DNA from: Branchipolynoe longqiensis | Lineage: Eukaryota > Annelida > Polychaeta > Phyllodocida > Polynoidae | Direction of reading: 5' to 3' | DNA: 64,000 nt | Assembly (NCBI GenBank): GCA_030323885.1 | Contig: CM059193.1 | Span: forward strand, 57,680,042-57,744,041 | Part shown: piece after piece, positions 11,153 through 23,270 of the stretch | How the letters are laid out: every line of letters begins with the position of its first letter | How positions within the stretch are numbered: position 1 is the stretch's first letter | Notes under the pieces: model-generated | What the model was told of the DNA's origin: nothing | Seen by the model: only the letters and a program-made list of their open reading frames with translations | Database searches by the model: none | Made by a program: the position numbers and the translations under genes

Positions 11153-14100
11153 CCGTAGGATTTTTGTGCTAAAATTGATTTTTTTTGCAGTTCTGGCTTC
11201 AATAGGGTTCAGGCTAACAGAAAATGATGGGGTCCAAATTGTCAGACCCCTCCCCCCTTCGTGGGGGGTCATTTCCATTTTGAGACCCCCCGCAACTGGC
11301 CATTCACCTATCTCCGGACGTTATTGACCGATTTTCATACTTGAAGTGTCGATTTGTAGGTTTTCAGGTAAGGTGAGTTGATTTGTAGCACATACAAAGC
11401 AACCGGAAGTTTCCTTCTTGCACTCCCGGTCAGTATATAGGGTCTCGCTCCGTATCCTCACCATGTATGATCAGATTTTCTCAATTTGTGAGACTTTTGT
11501 GAAGAACTCTGAGCTGATTCTTTGCAAAGTTCCTCTGGGAGAGTTATTGAAGTATTTGCTGGCAAAACTCTCAAATCCGACATCGAAATTCTGAAGAATC
11601 AGTATGCTATTCATCGATGTCCATATCTGGAGTATACTCCCGAATAGTATTTGCACAGTCACCTCCATAACATTTACAGAGTGGAGTGCAGGGCAGGCCA
11701 TTCTTCAAGCACCTACACCTAATTCCCTTGCACCCTGCTTTGCAGCCACATTTGACAAGTTCAACTATAGCCCATGGGGCAGGCAAGGCAAGACATCTCA
11801 CTGGAACATACACCTCTTTCTCCGATTTCCATCCATTTTCTTCAATTTGAGGAAGGCCCGGACAATTATCTGGGTATGATTTGTCCCGCATTGTGATGTA
11901 GGTTGCACGGATGATATGTGGAAGCAATGCAGCACGAGTTGGTGGAAGCATCTCGCCTTCCAAGTTCTTTGACCGGAACAACTCCCACCTGAGTGATGGT
12001 AGGGTTGTTGGACCTTTTGAACTGTAGACGCGACACACGAAAGTCTCCAATGCCATCACCTGTGTGGGAAGCTTGCCATCATTCATCTCATCAGGAATGG
12101 AAATACATCCTAATGCCTTGAAGCAGTCAATGGCAGGATCATCTTCATCAAGCTTCAGGTATGCATTAACTCAATTGAGTGACGAATCTTCATTGCATTT
12201 GCTCTTGATCTCAATGCAATCTGTTCAGAGAGCTGGTAATGTTCTGTAAGTTCGGAAGATCTGGAAGCTTTTGGGAAGCTCTCAAGATACCCGTCAACGA
12301 GACGAGCAAGGTGAGGTGTTGTCATCACGATTTGATCAAGAGCAGCTTCATCTCTACTGAGCCCTACCATACCACCATGTCCCTTTAGTTTCTTTATTTC
12401 CTGCTTGATGGCCTGACCGATTTTGCAACGACGAAGCTAGCTGACATCAATGCATTCCATGTTTCAGGCTCGTCCTCTTCCAGTGCATTCATTTGTGCAA
12501 AAAGGTCAGGCATCAGTCGAGTGTAGTTGAGGAGATCACGTGCGAAGAAATACTTTATGAGGTCCTCCAAAGAAGCGAGCTAACTCTAAGCGGCATGAGC
12601 TGATGAACTAAAGAAGGCTTTCCACCTGGTCAAGATACACTGACAGAAACTCGGCAAACTCTCCGATGCCTCTCTCCTCCTCAAGTGGTTTCACATTTCC
12701 TGAGGACCATGATCTGACATCTTCGTAGACCTCTATCATATCAGGGCTACGTGAATGAAGCTTGTCCTTGAGAGTTATGCACTGGACACAAACTGGACCC
12801 TTTGGAAGGGTGGATAATATGGCATCAAACCGCATCATCATAATTGCTAGGCTGGTAGTGATGTGGTACTCGAGTCCTCGCTTGTATGCTTTGCCACCAA
12901 AGATCCCACGAAGAGCTGCTGATGTGTATGCACCACTTTCAATGGCACATGTATCCAGGCCACTGCCATCAACCGTTTTACCAAGAGCATGCAAAGTGGC
13001 AAATGCAATGTGGAGAGCTCCTGCTCTCAAGATCCAATTGGTGTTCCTAACTGACTGTTGAATCGTCAACGCACATGAGTATAGGTCAAGGTCAAAGCGT
13101 TATCAAAGTTTTCCTCTGTGGACCAATGACAGTGGCAGAGATTCCCTGGGTTAACTGAAGAACAGTGTAAGGAGTCCCATAGTCCATGGGCGAGGTCTTG
13201 AATAATGGAGCAATCACCTCTACATTTGTGCGTGTTGGGCTCTCAGAAGACTGGGATAACAGCAGAGATTTGGTAGCAGCCCAAGTTGGCATCACATCTT
13301 TCTTTACCAATTTCTCTGGTTGGTGTATGTGTTCTTTGACTGAGAGTATAGCGTCATCTGGAGCGCTGTCATTAGGATACTCTTCCTGATTTGATTGAAC
13401 ATTAAAGCCCTGGGTTGTGGCCATGTTTTCATCAGTTCCAAGGTAGTTTGCAAGTCCCCAGGTGTGAGTGAAATCTTTGGAAAGTATATTCTTCCCCTTT
13501 CCCATTTCGCAGACCTCAAATCTCAATGGGGTTGTTTTGATGATTGGGTCTTGCACCATGTTCACTTCAAAGGCCAGATGTGTCTGTGAAACAAGCTTTT
13601 CTGGTATTTCAAGTGGTCGGTTCATCAACTCCCCATCTTCATCTTGCTGGAACATAACAATAACTGTTCCATAGAAGGTTCCTTGCACAGTCGGTGTGTC
13701 TTCCAAGAGGTCAATATTATTTATCGCAAACCATGTGTTCAGACCCTTCTTGGCAAAGTCTGGAATACAAAATCCACCAGCCTCCTTGATTCGCTGGAGA
13801 ACACACTGCTCAACTCGTTTCTCTAAGTCAAGGATCTTCAGATAGTCCCTTCCGACATAGACAGCTGAGAGGTTCTCGATGATATTCTTGTCGCGCACTC
13901 TAGAGTGAACAGCCAGGGGAAGACCGATCGAGAGAGGGGTTTGGACCGTTTGTCGGAATGCACTGTCTTTCTTTGGCTGGTGTTTTACCTGGCGATCAGT
14001 CCGAGTATTCTGAACTAGAAATTGGCTTGTGACGTCAACAGTTTGTCCACCTCCTGGTCCCGTATTCCAGACACTTTGACGAAGTCACTACCAAAGAGCA

Positions 14101-14713
14101 GGTGGCTCAAGAAAATCTGTAGTAAAGACGGATTTTCAAAGTTATTGAAGTTTCCTGTGAAAGACCAACTCCGTTGTTGCATCATCTCTTCTCGCAGAAG
14201 TTTGGCGACTGTCCTGAGGTGACCAACTTTTTCACCATCATCCAAAATTGAGTACCTGAGATCCTATATGATGAACCGAGAGTCAGCAAAAATACTTTCT
14301 GCTGCTTTTGAAGTGCCCACAATCACCTCAGTATGCTTAAATCTCCCAAAACTAAGAAATCGGATCATACATGATGAGGATACTTGCCGGTGTCCAACCG
14401 GAAGGCACATGAGTCAGAGTCAAACCCTAACTTGTCAACCGGAAGTGAAAACCTACACTTCCGGTTGTTTTGTAAGTGTCATAAATCAACTCAGCATACC
14501 TGAAAACCTACAAATCGACACTTCAAGTATGAAAATCGGTCAATAACTTCCGGAGATAGGTGAATGGTCAGTTGGGGGGGGTCTCAAAACGGAAATGACC
14601 CCCCACGAAGGGGGGAGGGGTCTGAAAATTTGGACCCCATCATTTTCTGTTAACCTGAACCCTATTGAAGCCAGAACTGCAAAAAAATCTATTTTAGCAC
14701 AAAAATCCTACGG
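11153..14713 (-). mobile_element. 3.56-kb element with about 258-bp terminal inverted repeats
   Basis: The left arm (11153-11410) and right arm (14457-14713) are inverted copies, from CCGTAGGATTTTTGTGCTAA to CAACCGGAAGT, with only scattered differences. They enclose one degenerate gene on the reverse strand. The element interrupts the 3' tail of YR-C, so it is younger. No target duplication is evident at the two ends. Length, arms and coding strand suggest an autonomous DNA element of a class I cannot name. Confidence 0.8.
11607..14245 (-). pseudogene. mobile-element protein of unassigned family with TSO1-like cysteine cluster
   Basis: Read from 14245 downward in shifting frames. An N-terminal part is at 14245-14015 (LLQIFLSHLLFG). 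Next comes a part with VRDKNIIENLSAVYVG and WFAINNIDLLEDTP (13898-13092), then one with KTVDGSGLDTCAIESGAY and GGKAYKRGLEYH (13069-12608). A stretch with RDLLNYTRLMPDLFAQM and EEDEPETWNALM follows (12600-12440), and then SRDEAALDQIVMTTPHLARL (12370-12155). The C-terminus carries EMLPPTRAALLPHIIRATY and a cysteine cluster CGCKAGCKGIRCRC...CTPLCKC (12086-11607). The order recalls a protein family repeated in many invertebrate genomes, known to me only as uncharacterised. No catalytic triad is obvious. Frameshifts lie near 13910, 13080 and 12400. Confidence 0.65.
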
Positions 14714-14790
14714 AAATACATAACATACCACACTATATGTTCTCCTGCCAGAGAATAAACTCAACCCAAACCAAGTCCTAGTCTTTCTTT
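14714..14790 (+). mobile_element. YR-C 3' tail, continued
   Basis: Sequence with CCTGCCAGAGAATAAACTCA and a following pyrimidine-rich end. It aligns with the B repeats of YR-B and continues the tail cut at 11152. Confidence 0.55.
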
Positions 14791-15072
14791 CTCATTTGCG
14801 AACAAACTATTTATGTACTATATAATTTATTATGTGGATGTAAATAACGGCAGCCCCTTAACTGGTTCCCTGTATATATGTATACCCACATCCACACATC
14901 ATGTGGGTGTGGGTGGGAGTGTGGGTGAGACTGGGTGTAAGTGTGGATATGATATGAATAAAATCATGTGCGTAACAGAATGAAAATTTGGTTCTACATT
15001 GCAATATAATTATCAGTAATAGATAGTGCAAAGGTGTGACAAAAACTGGATTCGAAAGCACAGCGAGTCCTA

Positions 15073-15668
15073 AGCTGTATTCACACGGGCAAAATCTAAA
15101 GCGATCTCCAGGAGGCGATTCATATGAAGCGATTTAGATGCGCGTTCACACGGACACTGCGTGAGGCGGAAGTGGATATCTGCGCATGAGCAAGTCCAGG
15201 CTAACCAGCGCCATTTTGGGTTCGACGACGAAGGCACCAGAGAGTGTGGGTTCGACCTAGATATGTATTTAATTAATCGTATTGGTTTGGAACGGTCAAA
15301 ACTTCTGCTGGGCAGTGAAACCCTAAAAATAAATGATGAAAAAAATATCTGTGCATAGATAGCAGTTTCATTAATTAAATTATATAATATGCGCTTTTGA
15401 TCGACCGGAAAGTCAACAAACTGAAGTGTCGACTGCGCATGCGTGTGACGTCCTAAATCGCTTCATATGCGTTCACACGGGCAAGATAAAACGTTTCAAC
15501 ATAGATCGCTTCCTGTATACCACCTAGCGAAGCGTTTTACATTAAACGATTTATATGAATCGATTCAGCCCTAAAACGCCTCACCGTCGCGTTCACACGG
15601 CAAATGTGAGTCGCAGTACGCGAGGCGTTTCGCGTGAGGCGTTTTAACTCGCCCGTGTGAATACAGCT
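15073..15668. mobile_element. MITE A, copy 3 (596 bp), TSD CTA
   Basis: TIRs AGCTGTATTCACACGGGC and GCCCGTGTGAATACAGCT, flanked by CTA on both sides (15070-15072, 15669-15671). The interior shares GCAGATATCCACTTC and the GTGAAACCCTAAAAAT segment with copy 1. Non-coding. Confidence 0.85.
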
Positions 15669-15671
15669 CTA

Positions 15672-17385
15672 GACAGGGGTCATACAGTTTAACTTTAAGT
15701 TGGTCTTCAACCCATCAACTAAAGTTATTAGCAACTATTACAGTCAGGTGTATTATGTTCTGATAGTTGAAGTGGGGAGTCTTGTTTCATAAAAGCCACG
15801 TGTTTGTCTATACTCCTGTGTTGGTGACCAGACCCAAGCGGTACATAATTGACACTGGTTGCCGTCAACAAACTGTAGCCTCTAGCTGTGTATGGCTCCA
15901 TGCACTGAGTGCAGTTTCATTATTAAATATCTCCATCTATCACTGAGCAGGCATATCACACATTTTTACAATGTTCGCTAGAATAGTCTGATAATGCCGT
16001 GAGAGTTATCTTTAGGAGAACCGGTCATTCTAATGATATTGTTGAATATATTTGTTCCAATATTTCAGGTTTCTTTCTTGGAGTTCATTATTATTGTCAA
16101 GGGGGTGATGAAAATTGGAAATATTGCACCTATAGAACGTTTTCGAACCCACAGTTCTTGCCATTCTGTGGCTAGCAAGTACCATGCTAACCATTACACT
16201 CCCTGGGTTCCCTGATGCCGCTCTCTAAGCGGCAATATTTTTTGCATTCTTTTAAATATTTTTTCTCAAAGATTTATACTGCCTATCATGGATCAGTCTG
16301 AATAGTCTTGTTTTCACCATTAGGCAGTCGGTCGTTTGAAAGCCAGAGCCTACACTTTTACCAACCCAAGGGATTTTCAGCCTCCCACATTACATTTAAG
16401 GTGTTAACCAAGTCAAAACCTCCATCCACATATATCCATGACTTGAATTGGTATTGAACTTTTGTGTAAATAGTTGAAGCAAATATCACATTTAGATGGT
16501 CCTTTGTTATTAATATATCCGTATATATATTACATATGTTGGCCCTGAGGATGATTACCTAATTTATATCATCTAATTACGGTTTATAATATTGAAATAT
16601 TATAATTATGAAATAAATCAAAACCTGTATTTCCTCACTTTCTTTTTCCAGCAATACAAGACTGCATTAATCAGTGGCATGTCCTACATCAATATTATCT
16701 AACGTAAAATAGAGACCACACTAACTGAGTTACCAACAGGCTTATAAGGAAGTGTGTATGCCCTGTGCACTAAATGCAGGCTGACCATGTGCAAACCTTA
16801 ACTGGTATCTCTACTCACAATATCATGCTTAACAAAGATGGAGAAAAATAAGGAAAGGTACATAGTTTTGTTTAAACTTACTGATTAATCTCATTCTTAA
16901 AAACACAGCATCATACAAGAGTTCAGGTATCGATAATGGCTAGCATTTAGGTATTTTAAGAAAGTAAACATAAATATGTGGCAAAGTTGTTTTAATTGTT
17001 ACCATACAGTTCTGTGTTCAGTAGGTTCACCTTTGTTCTAAAGCTCATGCCCGGAAAGGTTCGATAACGTAATGACACAACGTTTGGTTCTTTTCCCCCT
17101 AGCCATGTTTCTGATGTCAGTACACAAGCGGACCTTAGGATTTCTTCAATAGATGAACTCAACGTGGCATGTGCAGTCAATACTCATTGCTTCAACATAA
17201 TTTAATGGGACAGGTTTCTGCCATTCATGTGATCTCTCCAACAATCTGGTTAGCCAGACAATGACTGTCAGCAACAAAGCAGTTTTGATTACACAATAGG
17301 CAAACCATGTCTTAGTTTTCTCATTATGTCTCAATATAGATATTTTATCAAAGAACTACCTAAGAGTGGGATGCATCAGCAGTAG
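15672..17385. repeat. non-coding stretch with dispersed repeat R2
   Basis: No exon or ORF of note. Positions 16340-16395 contain the 3' part of the tRNA SINE in reverse (CCCAAGGGATTTTCAGCCTC). Positions 16396-16590 (R2: CATCCACATATATCCATGAC, then AGTTGAAGCAAATATCACAT, then TATATCATCTAATTACGG) recur at 47752-48250 with an extra insert. The remainder to 17380 looks unique. Confidence 0.5.
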
Positions 17386-17548
17386 TGTAATATATGCGTA
17401 AAAAACATCCAGGCACGAGTGTGAGAACAAAGGAATATCTAAATGAGATGATGTCAGAGGTAAAGGGTGCCGGTGGTGCAGGCCCCTGGACGGTGAATAA
17501 AGGATTCAGTATCCTGAAGTCAAAGTGTTCAGACATTGTACTTTCACA
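17386..17548 (+). repeat. gypsy-1 5' LTR
   Basis: 163 bp starting TGTAATATATGCG and ending ACTTTCACA. Compared with the 3' LTR it lacks about 13 bp near GAACACTAAAGGATTC and has several substitutions, so the insertion is not very young. Confidence 0.9.
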
Positions 17549-17639
17549 TGGTGTCAGATAATGACAATGCCGCCTGCTAACACGCTGCCGGGTGTCAGCT
17601 TATCCTCTGCAACAACGCACGATCAAACTGGAAAATATG

Positions 17640-18380
17640 GATCAGAGCATATAACATATATGCCACGGCTTCAGGAGTCGTTACAAAAACAGAACGAGTG
17701 CAATGCTACATCTTCTTTCATGTCGTGGGCGAAGAAGCCCAGAAGGTTTTCGCCAACATGGCCATCACATTTGCCGAGCAGAACAAGATCGGGCCGCTAA
17801 TGGAGCCATTTCAAGAGTACTGTACCAGTAAATCAAATTAAATAATAATACGTTACCGTTTCAACTCACATAATCAAGCCAGCGAAAACATGTCTACATG
17901 TATCACGGCCCTCAGGGACAGAGTGAAAGATTGTGAATATGGGCTGATTGAAGAATCGCTGTTGCGCGATCGTTTAGTTGCTGGAGTCAAGAACATGATG
18001 TTGAGAAAGAAAATGCTTCAAACGGCCAATCTCACGGTTGAAAAGTGCATTAACATGTGCAAGCTCAGTGAATTCAGGACTGACCAGTTGGAGGAAAAGA
18101 AATCGGACGTGGAGGTGAAAGAAATCAATTTTCTGAACAGATATGCAAATATGCGTACCAGTGCACCGGTGGGCCGCCATCTTGGAAATTGCCATCTTGG
18201 AATTCGCCATCTTGGAAGGCCGGAAACAACACCGGGGCAGGCGAATTCAAGATTCAATGTCAAAACTGTGGTTATGAACACCGACGTGGAGTCTGTCCGG
18301 CGAGGGTCAAGACTTGCATTGCCTGCAAGAAGGTCGGGCACTTCGGGAAGGTTTGCCGGAGCAAACTTCGCAGTCACTGA
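17640..18380 (+). pseudogene. gypsy-1 gag (capsid and zinc knuckles)
   Basis: Structural protein that packages element RNA. Capsid-like sequence AYNIYATA and FFHVVGEEAQKVF (17650-17770), then after stops DCEYGLIEESLLRDRLVAGV (17930-17990) and KLSEFRTDQLEE. In another frame, paired zinc knuckles CQNCGYEHRRGVCPAR and CIACKKVGHFGKVC lie at about 18262-18360. Stops follow TSKSN at 17830. The gypsy-2 gag at 46660-47303 has the same boxes, so both are one lineage. Confidence 0.85.
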
Positions 18381-19035
18381 GTTGACCGTGGAAGAATCCG
18401 GCCCTCACAACGCCAAACAATACCCAGATCCGGCGGAAGTCAATGTGTTGACGACGGATCTGTTTGTCAGTGCCATCGAGCGCAGCACCGAACAAGAAGC
18501 CGAACCGAGTGAACGGTCATCCAGTCAAGTTCAAACTCGACACAGGATCGGAGGCGAATGTTCTTCCGAGAAATATGTTCGACAGGGTCGCATCAGTGTG
18601 GCTGACAAACACCAGGTGTTCGCTCGAGACATTTTCAGGGCATCGGATCACTCCTGACGGCGAGGATTCGATCGAGATCAAAGGCAGAAACTTTACATCC
18701 CAAATGGTGCGGGACTGTCAATCTATCTTGGGTAAACAGGCTTGTGTTTTGCTGAACTTGTTGGCGTGAATTGAGGAGGTAAACTTTGGCATGCCGACGA
18801 ACATTTCCACCCCAAACAACGTCCACAGCCCGCAAGGTTTAGGCCTGATAAAATCGAATGCTGTCATCCATATTGGCAAATCTGTACAAATTGTTGTTGA
18901 CCCGCCGAGGAGGATAATGTATGTGATTCAAAATAAGGTGCATGACAAACTAAAATGCATGGTGAAAATGGGTGCAATTGTCAAACAGAATGAACCTACT
19001 GAATGGGTAAATTCTATAACAATTGTTAAAAAACC

Positions 19036-19328
19036 TAAAGCTAGGATTCCTTACACATGGTATGCGGCATACGGCATGCGGTATGCAAACGGTTTGGGTC
19101 CTTTCACTCACACCCACACACATAGTGTCAGGTTTCTCTAACACTGTTGTATATGGGCATTCGCATTCGCATGCCGCACCGATCGCTACATGGACCGATT
19201 CAGTATTTGCATGCCGCATGCCGCATGCCGCATACCGCGTGTAAGAAATGTAGCCCATACGCTTCAAGGCATTTCGATTTTGTGTCGCATTCGCATTCGC
19301 ATACCGCATACCGCGTGTAAGGAATGCG
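19036..19328. mobile_element. foldback MITE, GCRTATGCG family, copy 2
   Basis: Ends ATTCCTTACACATGGTATGC and, in complement, ATTCCTTACACGCGGTATGC. The interior has runs of GCATGCCGC and GCATTCGC and a second GTGTAAGAAATG end-like motif at 19240. It sits in the RT gene of gypsy-1 directly beside the next element. Confidence 0.65.
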
Positions 19329-20530
19329 CCCTTAAGGGGCTATCACATTAGGGTTTTTTGCGGGAGCGTATGGCGGCATAGGCGCGTTACGTCATATACA
19401 TCGCATACGCCGTATACGCTACTCATACGCTATGCATACGCTACTCATACGCTACTCATACGCCGCCAGATGCCGCCAGATGCCGGCTTATGAGGCATAC
19501 GCCGCCATACGCTTTCATAAATCCATCCGTCCACATTTTTTGTGCATGCTCAAAAAATCTCGACCTGCTCATACGCTACTCATACGCTGGCATACGCTCC
19601 TAATACGCCGGCGTACGCTCCTCGTACGCTAGGGGTACGCCGGCATAGGTTTTTCATACGCTCAACTTGCGTCACCGGTGTATCTCTAGCGTATCTCTAG
19701 CGTATGTAGCGTATGCATAACCTACGAGTTACGTATGGGAGCGTACTCCTAGCGTATGCACTGCGTATGCACAGCGTATGCACAGCGTATTCCAAGCGTA
19801 TGCCATAGGTCTCGACATCGATCTTGACTCATACGCTACTCATACGCTCATACGCTACTCATACGCTACTCATACGCCACCAGATGCCACCAGATGCCAG
19901 CTTATGAGGCATACGCCGCCATACGCTTCCATAAATCCGTCTGTCCACATTTTTTTGTGCATGCTCAAAGAATCTCGACCTATGAGGGCGTATGGCCCAT
20001 ACGCTGCTCATACGCTACTCATACGCTACTCATACGCCGGCATACGCTCCTCATACGCCGCCATATGCTCCTCGTACGCTAGGGGTACGCCGGCATAGGT
20101 TTTTCATACGCTCAACTTGCGTCACCGGCGTATCTCTAGCGTATCTCTAGCATATGTAGTGTACGCATAACCTACGAGTTACGTATGGGAGCGTACTCCT
20201 AGCGTATGCACAGCATATGCATAGCGTATGCACAGCGTATTCCAAGCGTATGCCATAGGTCTCGACATCGATCTTGACTCATACGCTCATACGCTACGCG
20301 TACGCTACTCGTATGCTACTCGTACGCTCCACATGCCAATCAAAACCATCAAAAAATGTCACAGCACGCTCCCATACGCTCCTCATACACTCCTCGTATG
20401 CTCCTCATAGGTTCCACATACGCTCAAAACCACCCGAAAGGTCACCAAATGTCATCATAGGCCGGCACGCGCAGGATCTACGTAGGTTTTCAATACGCTC
20501 CCGCCATACGCCGTAATGTGACAGCCTTTA
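19329..20530. mobile_element. 1.2-kb element made of CATACGCTACT-type repeats, with TTAA ends
   Basis: The left end is TTAAGGGGCTATCACATTAG. The right end in complement is TTAAAGGCTGTCACATTACG. Inner sequence is dense in GCGTATG/CATACGC. Two direct copies of about 0.42 kb (from about 19457 and 19872) each contain GCCAGATGCC, TCCACATTTTT, GGGGTACGCCGGCATAGG and GCCATAGGTCTCGACATCG. No protein signature; the ORFs are repeat translations. TTAA at both ends suggests a piggyBac-like target preference, an inference. Confidence 0.65.
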
Positions 20531-21208
20531 ATAAGATAAAAATCTGTCTGGATCCGACAAAGTTGAACAAATCTATCAAAAGGGGGGCCATTCCCTATTA
20601 AAACTATTGACAAAATTATCACCAAAACGGCAAATGCACAGTATTTCTCAGTTTTAGATGCAATGACAGGCAAATAGAACTAGACTACGAAAGTTCATTA
20701 TTGTGCATGTTTAATACTCCATGGGGCTGGTACAGGTACACCCGTCTGCCTTTTGGCATCAAAATAGCTGGTGACAATTTTTATTCAGGAAATGCACAGA
20801 GTCATGGGCAATATACCCGGGATAGGCATAGTGACAGACGATATTTTGGTATATGGGTCAACCATGGAGGAACACAACGACAGCAGTGCTGGACCGAGCC
20901 AGGTCGGTAAATCTTAAATTAAACGACTCAAAATCTTTGATATGCAAAACTACAGTGAAGTATGTAGGTCATCAACTTACCCAACAGGGTGTAAAACCAG
21001 ATCCATCAGAATACAGGCGATTGTAGACATGCCAGAGCCGCGTGACAAACAAGGTGTGCAGAGGTTCCTGGGCATGGTTGGCTATGTTACACAAGTCCAT
21101 ACCAAACATGTCCGAGATCGCAAAACCACTGCGCAAGCTCCTTGCTAAGGATGTCGCGTGGCACTGGCAAAGCGAACAGCAAGTCGCATATGACCAACTA
21201 AAGAACGA

Positions 21209-21586
21209 TTGAGAACTGCTCCTGTATTATCATATTATGATGTAGACAAACCAATTGTCATTCAGGTAGATGCTTGTCAGTCAGGTCTAGGTGCCGTAAT
21301 CATGCAGGATAACAAGCTAATCATGCAGGATAACAAGCCAACCGCACTCGCATCTCATGCGCTCAACTCAATGCAGTGTGGCTACGACACTATCGAAAAA
21401 GAAATGCTGGTAATATGTTTTGGCTGTCAGAGGTTTCATGACTATATCTTCGGCAAAGAAGTTCAAATTCAAACCGATCACAAACCATTTGTGGTCATCA
21501 TGCAGAAGCCGATGCAAAAGCCGATGCTTAAGCTGTCAGCATGTATGCAAAGAATGCGAATGCGATTGCAAAATTACAACATATAG
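21209..21586 (+). pseudogene. gypsy-1 RNase H
   Basis: Degrades the RNA strand of the RNA-DNA hybrid. IQVDACQSGLGAVIMQDN carries the first acidic residue, YDTIEKEML the next, and IQTDHKPF a later aspartate. The block LIMQDNK is duplicated in tandem (about 24 bp). The frame ends at 21586. Confidence 0.85.
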
Positions 21587-21699
21587 CTATGCCATGCTAA
21601 GGGGTCTTTAATGTTCTTTGCAGACATGTTGTCCAGAGCACACAGTGCTCTATTTGATGACGCACATTTGATGACCTATTTGATGACGCACTCAGCATC

Positions 21700-22560
21700 G
21701 CTGCAGTGGACATGCAATCACCCAGTCTGTTAAGTAAAATTGTCAAAGAGTATGAAAATGATGTATCCATGTCCATGTTAATAACACATATCGAAAATGG
21801 TTGGGATACTACACATACACAAACACCGCCATGTCTGCGACAGTACATTCCACACAAAGACAAACTCACAGTAGAAAACAACTTGGTAATGAAGGGCAAT
21901 CATGTCATAGTACCTCCAAAACTCTGTGGTGAAATGATTGAAGCATTCCGCGAGACGCACTTAGGTATCACCAAGTCCAAGCAGCTAGCATGTGACTGCA
22001 TGTTCTGGCCTAACATCAACAAACAAATGGAGGAAAAAGTCAGTCATTGTGACACATGCCAAAATAACCGAAAATATTTACATAACGAACCACTGATGAG
22101 TCACCCGATAACATGTCAACCTTACAAAAAGATAGGCGCAGATCTATTCGAAATAAATCATGAGAACTACATAATAACGATAGATTACTACACTAAATAC
22201 CCAGAAGTAACTTTGTTTAAGGATACAACATCCGCCACGGTAATCAAAGCTATGAAGGATAACTTCGCAAGACATGGTATTCCAAGCCAAGTGGTTTCGC
22301 ACAACGGTCCACAGTTTAAGAGCCATGAATACAAAGAATTTGCACAACATTATGGGTTCACAGCCACATACTCGACGACCCAGTATCCCTGAAGAAACGG
22401 CCAAAGTGAAAGATTTGTCCAAACAATAAAAAACATGCTAAAAAAATGTCCTGACATGAAAACAGATTTTCAGCTGGCGTTGCTCAACTATAGGAATACT
22501 CCCTTTTCCCGTGCTTAATGCATCTCCAGCTCAGTTGCTCATGAGCAGGAGGCTAAGAGG
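21700..22560 (+). pseudogene. gypsy-1 integrase with altered catalytic residue
   Basis: Zinc-binding region CDCMFWPNINKQMEEKVSHC with CDTCQNNR (21990-22075), then core residues ADLFEI (first acid, about 22138) and VVSHNGPQF (about 22295-22320). In the second box the aspartate usual before NGPQF is replaced by histidine (CAC). A TGA at 22390 interrupts just before RNGQSERFVQTIKNML, which carries the catalytic glutamate. A degraded C-terminal part reaches about 22890. The enzyme would insert cDNA; this copy cannot. Confidence 0.85.
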
Positions 22561-23270
22561 AAGACTTCCTATGTCCTTATGTCAGAAGACAATTTGATAC
22601 ACAAAACACAAAATCCAAAGAAATCACAAATGACGAAACGCCAAGAAAGTCAAGCACACACGCCATTGAAAACTGGCGTCAATATCAAGTAAAAAAAACA
22701 TGTGGGGGAATGGAAAAAAGGGGTGATTTTGGGGTGCACAGGAATTTCAGGATGGGAATACCAAATTTTAAATGACTCGGGTAACATGTTATATAGAAAC
22801 AGAGTACAAATCATAAGGGCTCCGGAGGCATTCAGCCCGAGCCGGTCAGCCAGGCACAGAATATGGCGACCACTCAGAGAAATGTAAACAACACAGCTAA
22901 TCTAACTAGGTCAGGTCAAGGGATTAGGCCAGCAGACAGGCTAGACCTCTAAAGTTAGATAGCTGCGAGCTGTAAGCACACATTAAACTATGAGCATCTT
23001 AATATGAAGGTTATTGCTTTTCAGAAAGCGTTCATTATATGTTTCCAATTGACCATTATGTCGTAGGGAGGCTACACAGTCAGACAATAACCCAAAGGAC
23101 ATGAGTGAATGAGTACATATGGACATTGGCTGACCTTTGGTCGAAAGCTAAGTATTTACCGTATTATTTCATCATTACTCTATTATTGTACTTTAAACCT
23201 GTAAGCCTGATGTGAATGTGACCATTTTTAAGATATATGCATATCTCAAAAATACTTGTGATGGGGGGGA

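Larger units (their letters stand above)
18464..21148 (+). pseudogene. gypsy-1 protease and reverse transcriptase, split by insertions
   Basis: The aspartic protease active site appears as KFKLDTGSEANVLP at about 18522-18562. RT starts near 18930 (VKMGAIVKQNEPTEWVNSI) and stops at the insertion boundary near 19035. It resumes at 20531 (KICLDPTKLNKSI) and carries the TPWGWYRYTRLPFGI box (20717-20760) and the catalytic box VTDDILVYG (about 20830-20856) in a second frame. The connection domain follows to 21180. This enzyme would copy element RNA to cDNA. Interruption and frameshifts make it inactive. Confidence 0.85.

Noticed and set aside
15161..15358. 65-codon ORF
   Set aside because: Lies wholly inside MITE A copy 3 and is partly shared with copy 1 as non-coding sequence.
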